Assembly (NCBI GenBank): GCA_016928155.1
Contig: JAFGLG010000009.1
Span: 123,688 to 187,687, forward strand
DNA length: 64,000 nucleotides
Reading direction: 5' to 3'
Source: Candidatus Woesearchaeota archaeon
Lineage (GTDB): Archaea > Nanobdellota > Nanobdellia > Woesearchaeales > JAFGLG01
Shown piece after piece: positions 12,201-18,577 of this stretch. The notes under the pieces are model-generated. The model did no database searches and was not told the DNA's origin. It worked only from the letters and a program-made list of their open reading frames with translations. Made by a program: the position numbers and the translations under genes. Positions within the stretch are counted from its first letter, which is position 1; every line of letters begins with the position of its first letter.

Positions 12201-14178
12201 CTCCCCTTGACCAGTTTATATACAACCTGCCTCCTGATGATAATATTCCTGTGGTCTCATCTGTTGACATGAAAATCAAGTCCTGAGCAAGCAATGGCTG
12301 GACCTGCCTGTAGAACGGATAAGGCATGATCCTCAGGCTCCCGACTGTAGGCTTCATGTTGATGCTGAAATTGTCATGCCATGGAACAGAGCACTGGCCG
12401 CTGGAATCACAGATCGCAGCCCAATACTCTATAGGTGACCCCGGGTCTGAAATATTCATGTGCGGCTCATCCCCAACAACAGTGTAAGTGCAGGAAACCG
12501 GGGTGGATCCTGAAAATGGGGATTCGCAATAAGCGTGGCCGAACTGGCACCCTGAGTGGGTATAATTCTGCCGGAATTCCTTATCGCAGATGACAAGCCT
12601 TGCATCCTGATTATCAGAATCTGACCAGTAAGCAGTGAACTCAGCCTTCTGCCCCACATTAATCCTTGCACTGTCAGAGCCATCAGAGTTGTCCACGAGG
12701 TTCCAGAGATCAGGCCTGTGATTACCTCCCACAACAAAGACAGAAGACCATGCATTCTTGGAATCATCATGGAAATGATGCTCATCCCAGACTGACACCC
12801 TACAACGGATCCTGAAGCTGATATTAAACTCAGAATCATCCAAGACATTAAAGGGTGAAGTAAAATTCCTTACCAGTACATCATTCTCATCCTTAATCTC
12901 CCACCAATAACCGCCAAGTGTATGTACAACCGGGCCACCCTCATCATCGCCATCCTTGTCATAGAATGTGTAATTGCAGTAAAGATCTGTGTATGTGTCT
13001 GCATCCTCAGGGGTAATGTGTACATCCTGCGCTTCAGGTGCGTGATTCACAACATACTGATCATTGGATGTCGTCATGCTATTATATATCTGCGACCAGG
13101 TGCCGAAATAATAATCCCTGAACCTCACATAATAAGTGTTGAGGGGATCATCATCCTCCTGAGCAGTGTAGAGACAATAGCCACACCCATAAGGACAGAG
13201 GAACTGCATATAATCATAGCTGCTATAAGGAGGACCGAGTTCGCAAATCATGCCTGAGTCATCCTTTATAGTGCACAGGCATCCTGATTGGTCAAGCTCA
13301 TTGCACCCTGCACAGTTGGATTCCTTGCAGAAGTAGACCTCTGCATATGAATAAGAAGTCCAGGAAGCCTGGAACCTTATCTCATCTGAGACATTCGTAT
13401 AAGGAGCGCCAGTATCATTATCAAAAGATGAGAGTGTTATCCCAGTCACAGGGGTATAACCATAGCAATCTCCTCTCCAGCCGACCTTATCATTCGGGTT
13501 ATCACAGCAGACAGTTATGTTCATGACATTGGGCGCTGTAAGATTAGTCGGCGTGCCATTTATCACACTGCCTGTCTTCAGATATTCACCTGCATCATCA
13601 CCGCAGCATTCCAAATCAGTGCCTGTATCATACTCACCAAAGATGTGATTCTCAGAGCCATTGACCCAGGCTCCCGCATAGTCACAATAATTCACACCTT
13701 CGCAAAAGTTAGCACTGTTATCACAATCATACCAATCATTCACAGAACAGGAAACCCTCTCTCCTGAAAATGTGTATGATAAACCGCTCGTGTAACATAC
13801 ATCATTATGGACACAGTCGCTCTGATTATCACAGCAGGCATCATCAGAAGGATCATCACCCTGCACCCTGATCCCCGGGTAGTCATTCTCTGCAACACAA
13901 TGGCCGAATGTCTTCCAGATATATGCTTCCTTATTGCCGGAACTGAAATTCCCGCAGCATCCTGGCTGGCCACCGGAGCCGACTTCCCAGTCAAATTCAT
14001 AATATGGGTCAATGACGCCTCCATCCCAATACCAGTCATGATTCTCACAGAATTCCTCATTGCCATCTTCTGGAGTCAGCATTTCATATTCTTGAGCAAA
14101 AACTAAAGGTATTATCAGAAGAATAATCAGTAATGCATACCACAATTCAACCTTCCTGCCGGTGTTTGCCTTTCTCAT
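3271..14178 (-). CDS. Giant 3635-residue modular surface protein, C-terminally membrane anchored with a cytoplasmic helical-repeat domain
   Basis: A signal peptide ends near VFA|Q (residue 28). Then follow: a Cys-rich segment to ~240; many Ig/PKD-like beta modules to ~1740, recognised by repeated 'VNH.P' joints and 'F..EW.DD.....VYIC' cores with paired cysteines; calcium-loop segments at ~1746-1960 (YVDGDSSGNY, DLDESGDVSAGDI, DKDKDSVFDDGE); a long parallel-beta-helix-like stretch (~2290-2820) rich in N-S/T-x; four copies of a ~30-residue C.DG..N..E.G.DCGGPC repeat (~3223-3343); one membrane helix (~3346-3368); and ~265 cytoplasmic residues with repeated 'GW....V...M' helical hairpins. Dozens of N-glycosylation sequons fit an exported protein. 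It overlaps the AbrB-like gene by ATGA, so the two are translated together. Function is inferred as adhesion or S-layer-like contact, with the inner domain possibly binding cytosolic partners. Confidence 0.85.
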   Translation of the reverse strand: MRKANTGRKVELWYALLIILLIIPLVFAQEYEMLTPEDGNEEFCENHDWYWDGGVIDPYYEFDWEVGSGGQPGCCGNFSSGNKEAYIWKTFGHCVAENDYPGIRVQGDDPSDDACCDNQSDCVHNDVCYTSGLSYTFSGERVSCSVNDWYDCDNSANFCEGVNYCDYAGAWVNGSENHIFGEYDTGTDLECCGDDAGEYLKTGSVINGTPTNLTAPNVMNITVCCDNPNDKVGWRGDCYGYTPVTGITLSSFDNDTGAPYTNVSDEIRFQASWTSYSYAEVYFCKESNCAGCNELDQSGCLCTIKDDSGMICELGPPYSSYDYMQFLCPYGCGYCLYTAQEDDDPLNTYYVRFRDYYFGTWSQIYNSMTTSNDQYVVNHAPEAQDVHITPEDADTYTDLYCNYTFYDKDGDDEGGPVVHTLGGYWWEIKDENDVLVRNFTSPFNVLDDSEFNISFRIRCRVSVWDEHHFHDDSKNAWSSVFVVGGNHRPDLWNLVDNSDGSDSARINVGQKAEFTAYWSDSDNQDARLVICDKEFRQNYTHSGCQFGHAYCESPFSGSTPVSCTYTVVGDEPHMNISDPGSPIEYWAAICDSSGQCSVPWHDNFSINMKPTVGSLRIMPYPFYRQVQPLLAQDLIFMSTDETTGILSSGGRLYINWSRGGSSDSLGYMDDTLFFYDLNQKNDDGNLSVSVTANTTKPQILTLTTDRGIYYVYLPRMILGSKRTLYIAQDGSTYTHPSLNITYISRPSTYPDYSNLFCEVQNVTDAEWPNNVTSDILWYVIRNGQEYPYQAPSHVYVAHGNTLPGDQWQCRITPFDDHVYGDQYSTPWVTITTDDGQGGLAPYIVSYSDDSVGRTNVGDKVTFSIEWEDDADPNEQVQVYICSNSTIDKTGCLYPGSQYVYQAWTSDRTLELEYTVQPSDNGTMHYWIMICDDTGGKVGGNWLCSNFETLPGESMGNFTVNHQPQVQSIEILPSGANESDNLNCSVTLADQDDNASTKLGITYRWYLKRGAGGYVLYNTANTQYLSHGNTLYGDYWVCEATPSDAWSSGTPVNSSAAHLVANDYGKPRVHKVTDTSSDASMTSEYENITFTVDWIDEDNDAVYLYICDSQGAFASGCKARTFHESHALDSADPITATYTVPFGSAGSENYTVIVCDESYECSGLTWVGGSVFYNQRPNTTSVSITDMNGDLLYLESDNLNCSYTGADPDSNISKFRIDWFVKRASDTAFGLYFSYDNTNLSRNYSIMTNGNIEIGDQWYCSVTPHDEWVYGHSASSGTLNISDVPPATTTPSITFVYEPSTFYNPWNEGSVLPFDVFWQDDGSEVRLIVCDSPFIQPTGCIDRTIYQGSLASAYPISFNYTTRSSDNGSQGYYMMLCDEDNECSGNYDDVFYVNHEPKSNPFNMTALDSSVVDPYYFDAGTTLNCSYDYNSSDTIFQDVDDHQTEFGWFISYDNNGVFNKLPYNASTLSNQQTQKFSRYDAVFCGVKPKDVYGLKSSIFYNSSVEVIQNALPVLDVWLDNHTDYYICNYTAVDADSDPLQINFTWYLNGTKYPPAAQKLTSSWLTLGWNWTCNVSAYDGFNTTWEDSVPNAVPVPANHFGITNTSVRTLSGFGMYDNNTLFNTGEVLNFSLEWSANYATRFVMYVCDSPNITLDDGCGQNHMFCYAPSPSGTTNASRPDCTSSNFAKFDDVTVYFGLCSVSGVCDVMSKNISINHAPDAANVRIGPATYESQEELFPDSDFRTDIGFPLRGFSVERYVDGDSSGNYTGGELIVIDSNSNGVYDPPDSDIGVVLVKFESTDQKYYPSSKTGVYTPGDCIVSDTNGNFRYDAGEEVFPLSCIINVSSSLKSFAYTVGFVNSIDPYINATYSDHEPIYNDLDESGDVSAGDIRLYDPDPEYGAGSIVFGGDNIVSGTPGAGLLLAFHQLDRYFDKDKDSVFDDGEPLYADLDNDYEVSTGDIRRTSFANYGQDTVVSEMSSVSVFECKYDYVDPDGDLEDESAALFMWYKLNRTAGSYQLMAGQTNRTIFNFPLTAANRNSFIFRKDDTLKCAVSPADNYSNQDLTYENSTLMPVGNAPPYIESSVTNARPALPGEDVWLNLTVWDADSDDIWYRYDCDVHGLPEWDTALIPTGSDNADIAIACSYPDSYPRTAYVLVTDNITRTNIVMQVNANNLPPNITGVDLPVVGRIYSDNVTIRWNYTDPDADAASFYLFYSADNITWTNITAITGQPSSGQYTYVWDTSSVEPSFSYRVKILPADLFVNGTPWVTGMFGIGPCSPSSDPWVIDTLALCVDEDITVDVEIVGSAYARFIRSNFTDVLLADNATLIAVNSTIGNLTIDSNGNNNIVLEDFHNSVVTDEIGSSSSSLSANLSDTDIGNVNFRVSDSGTLRLDNVSFNRLILENGNNYYFGLMDFNDFTDVDRNLTNDHFHAYLSNTTFRELELVARQASNNYVVNSTLADLTVYSEKRKDLLFDNISSGSNVTFTIQDIYSPGSNVRLDIRGSDVSHVNLHSFMDSRTYVVGSSLDALRSYGSSVVYMGGSVFSHVNMHSSSSVESYEQSTLGSFSVMDGARVFLKGSLAFGSVSFRPNSSVERAYPIRLMTPGRQNPLPGVTMKVYNSSSVMKTGVTDSDGYIRPVIVTTNDSIADAFRVNVSSIYLGQFTFLNSTPLVFEQGDLNCNNPAGVWNIDRTVICVDKAIQSALIQAQAGANIFFINVTAPNNYIGFAGSRASMASSTLNNVRLTSDSYMSSQDSYFNLLNMSGVSVFNASDSRLSLFVAENSDITLYGGMLINSLLRWPATSTVTRYYPFRLINSTSGPVPDRNVALASSVGVTDSDGHAILPIVHTNATRLRSYPVNVTDFGHETVGYVNFSTDTRNLSFIYSTSPLALYDFSTVHSSICLGDNLTLVASLRTLYDISLHANISTSSGTLKAYLDSSFFTPRPVPLGVIVDEYAYYDTLVSGIPILPVGSYNVVFWANDSQGNRVTDTASFSVSDCGASSIIINTDQTATVHVLNLTTDAELPSSPFTAVSGKNEFFVPASGNYNLRIVSADGRSYLYMKNVASSMTPNITVNDMAASSFANSSMLLGPGLRYSSVDAAEFSVENESIFTKPFTLGFYNDSYPDSSKYKIWQFDYNGTVDYASRKTPTTLVSSGQFAVNVNSLSAFLLVFDNSVTEKCTNGIDDDFDGYIDSDDPDCQQSTGGSPLVMKGGSPLVLKGGGSAFVRPTCSDGIQNQLEAGIDCGGPCAACAPKAPSVAPSCYDGVRNQGESGIDCGGPCQPCSDLPAPAATCYDGIRNQGESGIDCGGPCAACAPKVSCSDGIQNQGESGVDCGGPCRPCQVVEAPSGFSWFWPIIILILIIVLLGAGVGVYLEREKIFHKAPASLAAAKPGAGSAAVTLAGVRREVTLLFNYIYQQLSSGFKEDMIRKAVVMHGWSPQEVDYVFMMISDLERGVKEHGFKATDDELELAHTLQKFFRANWHKGDTEKMIIPVLLRMGYPRETIVKAFSEVMDRLYADIAFARLSKPSSSGALKEGLPQVYESLWENGFTEQQLRTALINCGWKPEMIDEAMKGMHQSIDSELDKHGLFGHPKDMGAARSSVLDLYTKGFNPDHIRAVLISRGWSRDEVDEVMKEFL

Positions 14179-14465
14179 ATCACATCAAGGTTCCCTTTCT
14201 TCCTTCTCCTGTAGCTCTGCACAGAGGCCTCCAGATTCTTCTTGCTCATCCTGATCCTGTCAGCTTTCTCGAAAAGCTCTGGCACTATCTTCTCATCTGA
14301 CTCGAGATCATGCGGACTTATCTTCTTCAGGAGAATTCCCTCATCTGAAATCGAATAAACATAGAAACCTGTACCTTCGTCTATATCAAGCTCAGACCGT
14401 ATGTCTTTCGGGATGACGATCTGACCCCTTGCGTCTGCCTGCACTATCTTTGGGTATCGCTTCAA
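14175..14465 (-). CDS. AbrB/SpoVT (swapped-hairpin) family transcriptional regulator
   Basis: 96 residues. The N-terminal ~50 carry the AbrB/MazE-like signature 'V.ADARGQIVIPKDIRSELDID.GTGFYVY', a DNA-binding swapped-hairpin beta barrel; the rest is a charged helical tail. Translation appears to start at TTG 14465, behind an AATAGGGG Shine-Dalgarno-like run; there is no better ATG. Its TGA overlaps the ATG of the giant surface-protein gene, so it is the first gene of a two-gene operon. The upstream region holds a cluster of CTGA-N3-TCAG palindromes, and autoregulation of the operon is the simplest inference. It could also be an orphan antitoxin-like AbrB, but no toxin is adjacent. Confidence 0.8.
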   Translation of the reverse strand: MKRYPKIVQADARGQIVIPKDIRSELDIDEGTGFYVYSISDEGILLKKISPHDLESDEKIVPELFEKADRIRMSKKNLEASVQSYRRRKKGNLDVI

Positions 14466-14500
14466 AAAAAACCCCTATTACCTCTTTTCCTTAACTTTTA

Positions 14501-14723
14501 CTGATATTCAGATAAAAATATTGAATATTTGATATAATGTCTTATTTTAATCCGAATATTTGGATTTTAAATGATTTTTATCTGAATGTTGACTATTTTT
14601 TCTGAATTTAGGAAAACTTCTATTTAAAGCTATTTATTTTAAGCATGAGAAGGGCTTGTATTTATATTTTTCTGAAAATCAGATTAATTATCTGATAAAA
14701 ATACATATTATCTGAAAATCAGA
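14501..14723. promoter_or_regulatory. Operator array of CTGA-N3-TCAG palindromes between divergent regulators
   Basis: The 328-bp AT-rich gap contains TCTGA-AAA-TCAGA twice (14671-14683 and 14711-14723, exactly 40 bp apart), CTGA-TAT-TCAG at 14501-14511, and half sites TCTGAAT at 14581 and 14601 and TCTGATA at 14691. A separate 18-bp near-palindrome, AATCC-GAATATTT-GGATT, lies at 14549-14566. The sites sit between the AbrB-type gene and the membrane HTH gene, so either regulator could be the ligand. No other gene is seen in the gap. Confidence 0.65.
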
Positions 14724-14762
14724 ATTATGGTGATTTCAATCAGGACTGAAGCCAAGAATAAC

Positions 14763-14772
14763 TATATATAAA
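14763..14772 (+). promoter_or_regulatory. TATA box of the membrane-bound HTH gene
   Basis: TATATATAAA is centred ~27 nt before the ATG at 14794, implying a leaderless transcript. It lies 40 bp after the last TCTGAAAATCAGA palindrome. Confidence 0.65.
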
Positions 14773-14793
14773 CAACAGATAATTACAATTGAT

Positions 14794-15429
14794 ATGGCAA
14801 AAGAGACATTCATGCTGGTGTCGCTGCAGGAAGCGAAAGCCAAGAAACTCGCACAAGTGCTGAGCAATGAGACATCGAGACAGATACTTGACTTACTGGC
14901 CAAAGGGGACAAGACAGAGAGCCAGATAGCGAAAGAGCTCGACCTCCCGATATCGACAGTGCACTACAATATGAAGCATCTGATGCAGGCAAGGCTAGTG
15001 AAGGCTGATGAATTCCACTATTCTGAGAAAGGCAAGGAGGTGCTCCACTATTCTTTGACAAACCAGTTTGTCGTGATTGCGCCGACATCAGAAGAGGGCA
15101 TGCTTGACAGACTAAAGAGGATACTGCCTGTGTTCGGCTTTGTAATAGTCGGGGCCGGGATTGTAGGATTGCTTTCAAGGATGTTCACCGGATTCGGGGC
15201 ATCCAATACAAAGATGCAGACAGCATCACTTGGGGTGATGGCAGAAAGAAGCGCAGATGCTGTGGCCCCGCTTGCAGCTGAAGCAGGAGACATGGCAGCA
15301 GCCGGAGCCAATGCAGCATCTGGTGTGCCTGCAGAAATCAACATCATCATCTGGTTCCTAGCAGGATCATTCTTTGCACTGATAACCTACCTCATATGGG
15401 AATATGTATACACCAGGGTGAGAAAATGA
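14794..15429 (+). CDS. Membrane-anchored ArsR-like winged-helix transcriptional regulator
   Basis: Residues ~15-85 form a winged helix of the ArsR class: 'AQVLSNETSRQILDLLAKGDKTESQIAKELDLPISTVHYNMKHL' (shown here in abbreviated form as LSNETSRQIL...ISTVHYNMKHL), followed by a beta wing. Two hydrophobic helices follow (FGFVIVGAGIVGLL near 112-125, and IIWFLAGSFFALITYLIW near 188-205), separated by a low-complexity Ala-rich loop. This is a one-component regulator tethered to the membrane, probably sensing envelope state. Its stop overlaps the start of the next lipoprotein gene (ATGA), and two more lipoprotein genes follow, so they may be its targets. The ligand is not predictable. Confidence 0.75.
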   Translation: MAKETFMLVSLQEAKAKKLAQVLSNETSRQILDLLAKGDKTESQIAKELDLPISTVHYNMKHLMQARLVKADEFHYSEKGKEVLHYSLTNQFVVIAPTSEEGMLDRLKRILPVFGFVIVGAGIVGLLSRMFTGFGASNTKMQTASLGVMAERSADAVAPLAAEAGDMAAAGANAASGVPAEINIIIWFLAGSFFALITYLIWEYVYTRVRK

Positions 15430-15935
15430 GAAAAGAGGCAATAATTCTTACAGCAATATTCACAGCATCCCTGCTGATATTGGGAGGGTGCCAGAACATG
15501 CCATCAGACAAGGCAGTCCCGCCAAAAGACTTCTGCAGAGAAGATGCAGACTGCATATGCCAAGGCATAGACCTTGAAACAAATGACTGCTTCCTCGGGA
15601 ACAGGGAGTATCACCAGACTGACAAGGTGGACAAAGAAAGGGACTGCGCAGACTTCTGCACAGGATTCGCGAACAACCTCCAGATAAAATGCCTTGCAAA
15701 CAAGTGCCAGCAAATAGTGAAAGAGGAGTTCAGGGAGAAGACAAAAAGGTGTGCAGAAGATGCAGACTGCGTGCCTTCAGAATGCTGCCATGCGACAGAA
15801 TGCGTACACAAGGATTTCGCGCCAGACTGCTCAGGCATAATGTGCACAATGAACTGCGAACCAGGCACAATGGACTGCGGTGGCAGATGCGTGTGCGAAG
15901 CAGGAAGATGCACGGCGCAGATACCAGAGCAATAG
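15426..15935 (+). CDS. Cys-rich lipoprotein
   Basis: ATG 15426 overlaps the preceding stop codon. The 169-residue product starts MRKEAIIL with a lipobox LILGG|C near residue 20, so it should be lipid-anchored outside the cell. About 20 cysteines follow in patterns such as C-x2-DADC-x-C and DADC-x4-CC, ending in MDCGGRCVCEAGRC, suggesting a disulfide-stabilised fold. I recognise no enzyme motif. The first 21 nt are identical to the start of the gene at 15967, indicating that signal regions were copied between neighbours. Confidence 0.7.
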   Translation: MRKEAIILTAIFTASLLILGGCQNMPSDKAVPPKDFCREDADCICQGIDLETNDCFLGNREYHQTDKVDKERDCADFCTGFANNLQIKCLANKCQQIVKEEFREKTKRCAEDADCVPSECCHATECVHKDFAPDCSGIMCTMNCEPGTMDCGGRCVCEAGRCTAQIPEQ

Positions 15936-15936
15936 C

Positions 15937-15947
15937 TTTTTAAATTA
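15937..15947 (+). promoter_or_regulatory. TATA-like box for the alpha/beta hydrolase gene
   Basis: TTTTTAAATTA is centred 25 nt before ATG 15967 and directly follows the TAG of the preceding gene. The hydrolase can therefore be transcribed independently of the upstream pair. Confidence 0.5.
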
Positions 15948-15966
15948 TTATGTCTTTTCGGCATAG

Positions 15967-16716
15967 ATGAGAAAAGAGGCAATAATCATCATATTCTTCT
16001 TAATGATATCCCTGAGCGGGTGCGCTGAAGTCCGGGATGACCAAGCAGATGAAATCCTGCAAGACATGACAAAGGAACAGATGAGACCTGATGAGACAGC
16101 ACATCGCGCAGAACTAACAGCAGAAGACGGGACAAGACTGGCTGCATCATACTATGACAGGCCAAGCACAAAAGGCATAATCCTGCTGCACATGCTCAAT
16201 GGGAACAGGAATGACTGGCATGAATTCGCAAAATACATGAAAGATTATCAGGTGATAGCACCGGACTTCAGAGGGCATGGAGAGAGCGAAGGAAACCTGA
16301 GAGAGTTCTCGGAAAATGATTACAGCAACATGGTGCTTGATGCGAAGGCTGCAGGGGAGTATCTCAAATCAAGAGGGGTTGAAGAGCTATATTCCATAGG
16401 AGCATCCATAGGTGCAAATATCGCACTGCAGTACGGAATACAGGAAGACCTTGTGAAAAAAGTTGTGATGCTGAGCCCCGGACTTGACTACAAAGGGGTC
16501 ACCAGCGAAAACATAAATGATTTTGACAGACCAGCATACATCATAACGAGCAGTGAAGACACATACTCAGCAGAGAGCTCAAAAGAATTATACGGCCTGG
16601 CAACAGACCCGAAGAAGCTCGAGATATACTCAGACATAGGGCATGGGACAACGATGCTCGAAAAGAGACCAGAACTCATGCAGGAAATCAAAGCATGGAT
16701 AGAAAAAGGTGGATAA
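15967..16716 (+). CDS. Lipid-anchored alpha/beta hydrolase
   Basis: 249 residues with a lipobox LSG|C near residue 18. The mature part has alpha/beta-hydrolase order: a first strand and oxyanion region 'GIILLHMLNGNRNDW', 'VIAPDFRGHGESEG', the nucleophile elbow SIGASIGAN (G-x-S-x-G near residue 142), a late Asp in SSEDTYS, and the catalytic His in 'DIGHGTTML'. The full Ser-Asp-His triad therefore appears present. It resembles the serine aminopeptidase/dienelactone hydrolase group; substrate unknown. As a lipoprotein it should act at the outer face of the membrane. Confidence 0.8.
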   Translation: MRKEAIIIIFFLMISLSGCAEVRDDQADEILQDMTKEQMRPDETAHRAELTAEDGTRLAASYYDRPSTKGIILLHMLNGNRNDWHEFAKYMKDYQVIAPDFRGHGESEGNLREFSENDYSNMVLDAKAAGEYLKSRGVEELYSIGASIGANIALQYGIQEDLVKKVVMLSPGLDYKGVTSENINDFDRPAYIITSSEDTYSAESSKELYGLATDPKKLEIYSDIGHGTTMLEKRPELMQEIKAWIEKGG

Positions 16717-16717
16717 G

Positions 16718-17011
16718 ATGAAAAGAATAATGATCATATGCCTGATCGGAACCCTGTTAATGACAATGGGTTGCACACCAAAATACAGCCAGCCATTGGA
16801 AGACATGACATTCTGCACAACAACAGACGAATGCACAACAGTCATACCCAGGGGGTGCTGCCAGTGTCCTGTGGCTATCAACTCCAGGTATTTAAACCAG
16901 ATAGACCAGACCATTGAAAACTGCGATGCAGTGAGATGCGCGGCATGCCCGGATTTCGTAGTCGAATGCGTGAGCGGGAAATGCGCATTGAGGACATACC
17001 GAGAGAGATGA
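16718..17011 (+). CDS. Small Cys-rich lipoprotein
   Basis: 97 residues from ATG 16718, preceded by AAAGGTGG with about 6 nt spacing; a GTG at 16709 is a less likely start inside that ribosome site. The lipobox is LMTMG|C. Ten cysteines follow (C-x6-C, GCCQC, C-x4-RCAAC, ECV..GKC), again suggesting a disulfide-rich extracellular module. It follows the hydrolase gene immediately and ends 1 nt short of the convergent kinase gene. Family not recognised. Confidence 0.65.
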   Translation: MKRIMIICLIGTLLMTMGCTPKYSQPLEDMTFCTTTDECTTVIPRGCCQCPVAINSRYLNQIDQTIENCDAVRCAACPDFVVECVSGKCALRTYRER

Positions 17012-17012
17012 A

Positions 17013-18272
17013 TCAAGCCACTTTCAAAATATGATATGGCAGGGGACAATGTTTCACTGTCCTATTGAGACCAGGCAACCTCTTATTGTCTTTCGGCAAG
17101 ACAAGAATGAAATGCTGATTAGCACCATACACATGAGGTGCATACAGCTTCCCCCCTAATTGCTCAACAAACCTCCTGACACCAAACAAACCAAAACCTG
17201 TACCTTTGGAAGATCTGCCTGTCTCAACACGCTCATCACCTATCCCTGTAAGACCCTGGATCATACAAAGAGATGCCAGATCACCAGCAGAGATCAGATA
17301 CATATGCAAAGGATTATCAAGATAATTGACAAGATTCTGCCTTAAATTCTGATCAATACCGACAATATCCCTGCCCTCCTTAATCATCAAGCCAACCTTC
17401 CTCATGATAGAATCAAGAGAAACACCCCCACCAGAATCAGCCACAGAGAGATAATAAGCATCCCTTATCTCACGTGTCTCAATTGACATCATCGGAACAT
17501 ATGGCATGGCATCTGATCCATGCCTCCAGAAATCATCATTAAATTTCTTTGCAGCATTATTAGTCAGGTTGTATAAAATGCTAAGAAACATGCTTTGAGA
17601 ACCACAAGGGAGATATTTCAATTTATCATCAATAATAATCTTGCCGCCCCCTGGAATATCATCAGGACCAACAATAGGCACAAGACCAAAATTATGGAAG
17701 AGACGCCCTTGCGCCAAAGAAGATACATCAGTGGAGATGGCCCCGATATCAATATCATTCTCTGAAACCGGAGCAACAGCATGATGCATGAGCAATTCAA
17801 CAGCAAAATATGCCGGGAACTTGACAACACGACTGACAATAGGCTCATCAAACATCCTAGCAAAACCATCCATAAATCCTTTATCGGCAGAGTAAATACC
17901 TGCAACAAGCTCTCCTAGATTTGAGAATACATGGGCTAAATCATGATCAAACTGAACCCTGTAATCAGAGAGGGGGGTATCTTCGTAAACAGGATCAAGA
18001 TCCCAACTAAGCGAACCTGGAACAATCTCTTCAACCCTACCAGCTATACCAGCGCATTTTAAGATAACAACAGAATATTTCAAGAGCTTTTGTGCAATAT
18101 TTGGACTAAAAAAACCAAACTTAGCAGAATCTGAAATGTCTTCAGCGTTGGCAATCATATTGTATCTTCCCATATCTGAAGCAAAAACTGAAGGGATATC
18201 AGGAGTGAAAGAATTAATCCGATCATATGATTCCTGCACACGCTGATTCAAGATGCTGTCAGATAAGCTCAT
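17013..18272 (-). CDS. Soluble GHKL histidine-kinase-like ATPase
   Basis: 419 residues without membrane helices. The C-terminal half has Bergerat-fold motifs in order: N box NLTNNAAKKF (~235), G1 box VADSGGGVS (~280), and a glycine-rich lid 'KGTGFGLFGVRRFVEQLGGKL' region (~358). Upstream, 'FDHDLAHVFSNLGELVAG' (~110) could be an H-box dimerisation helix with a phosphoacceptor His. No sensor or receiver domain is visible and no response regulator is adjacent, so this is an orphan kinase or an ATPase with another output. Start ATG 18272 has a TTTAAATATT box 27 nt upstream. Confidence 0.75.
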   Translation of the reverse strand: MSLSDSILNQRVQESYDRINSFTPDIPSVFASDMGRYNMIANAEDISDSAKFGFFSPNIAQKLLKYSVVILKCAGIAGRVEEIVPGSLSWDLDPVYEDTPLSDYRVQFDHDLAHVFSNLGELVAGIYSADKGFMDGFARMFDEPIVSRVVKFPAYFAVELLMHHAVAPVSENDIDIGAISTDVSSLAQGRLFHNFGLVPIVGPDDIPGGGKIIIDDKLKYLPCGSQSMFLSILYNLTNNAAKKFNDDFWRHGSDAMPYVPMMSIETREIRDAYYLSVADSGGGVSLDSIMRKVGLMIKEGRDIVGIDQNLRQNLVNYLDNPLHMYLISAGDLASLCMIQGLTGIGDERVETGRSSKGTGFGLFGVRRFVEQLGGKLYAPHVYGANQHFILVLPKDNKRLPGLNRTVKHCPLPYHILKVA

Positions 18273-18294
18273 TCGGATATCTTAACATGACTTC

Positions 18295-18329
18295 TTTAAA
18301 TATTTTATTATTATTACTATCTAATAGTA
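18295..18329 (-). promoter_or_regulatory. Kinase promoter: TATA box with adjoining perfect palindrome
   Basis: TTTAAATATT (18295-18304) is centred 27 nt before the kinase start. Just upstream of it on the minus strand lies the perfect 15-bp palindrome TACTAT-CTA-ATAGTA (18315-18329), well placed for a regulator to meet TBP/TFB. Confidence 0.5.
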
Positions 18330-18434
18330 GTATAAAAAAGAATATAATAAAATTAATCATGTATGAAAATTAATGGGGACAATGAGGCTGTTTAAGAGAT
18401 TAATAAACCAGAAACCCTGTATTTGTGTTGAATT

Positions 18435-18550
18435 CTGCCTGGCCTGATAATCACAAAGAAAATTTGACAGTCCTGACTTTGTTTATCAAATTCGCTGCGC
18501 GAATTTGGGCTTTATCCAGTCAAATTTTCCAGCCAGTAAACAAGAAAGGC
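18435..18550. repeat. Nested inverted-repeat (hairpin) region in a gene-free stretch
   Basis: Between the divergent-side promoter of the kinase (18272) and the Cys-rich gene (ending 18578) there is no gene. The stretch has GAAAATTTGAC (18458-18468) matched exactly by GTCAAATTTTC (18519-18529), an inner stem CAAATTCGC/GCGAATTTG with a 3-nt loop (18487-18507), and outer CTGCCT/AGGCAG arms. It could fold as a ~110-nt rod. No target-site duplication is obvious. It may be a small RNA, a terminator for the minus-strand gene region, or a decayed element. Confidence 0.5.
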
Positions 18551-18577
18551 AGAGAAGCATGCGCTTGATGTCAGCGT

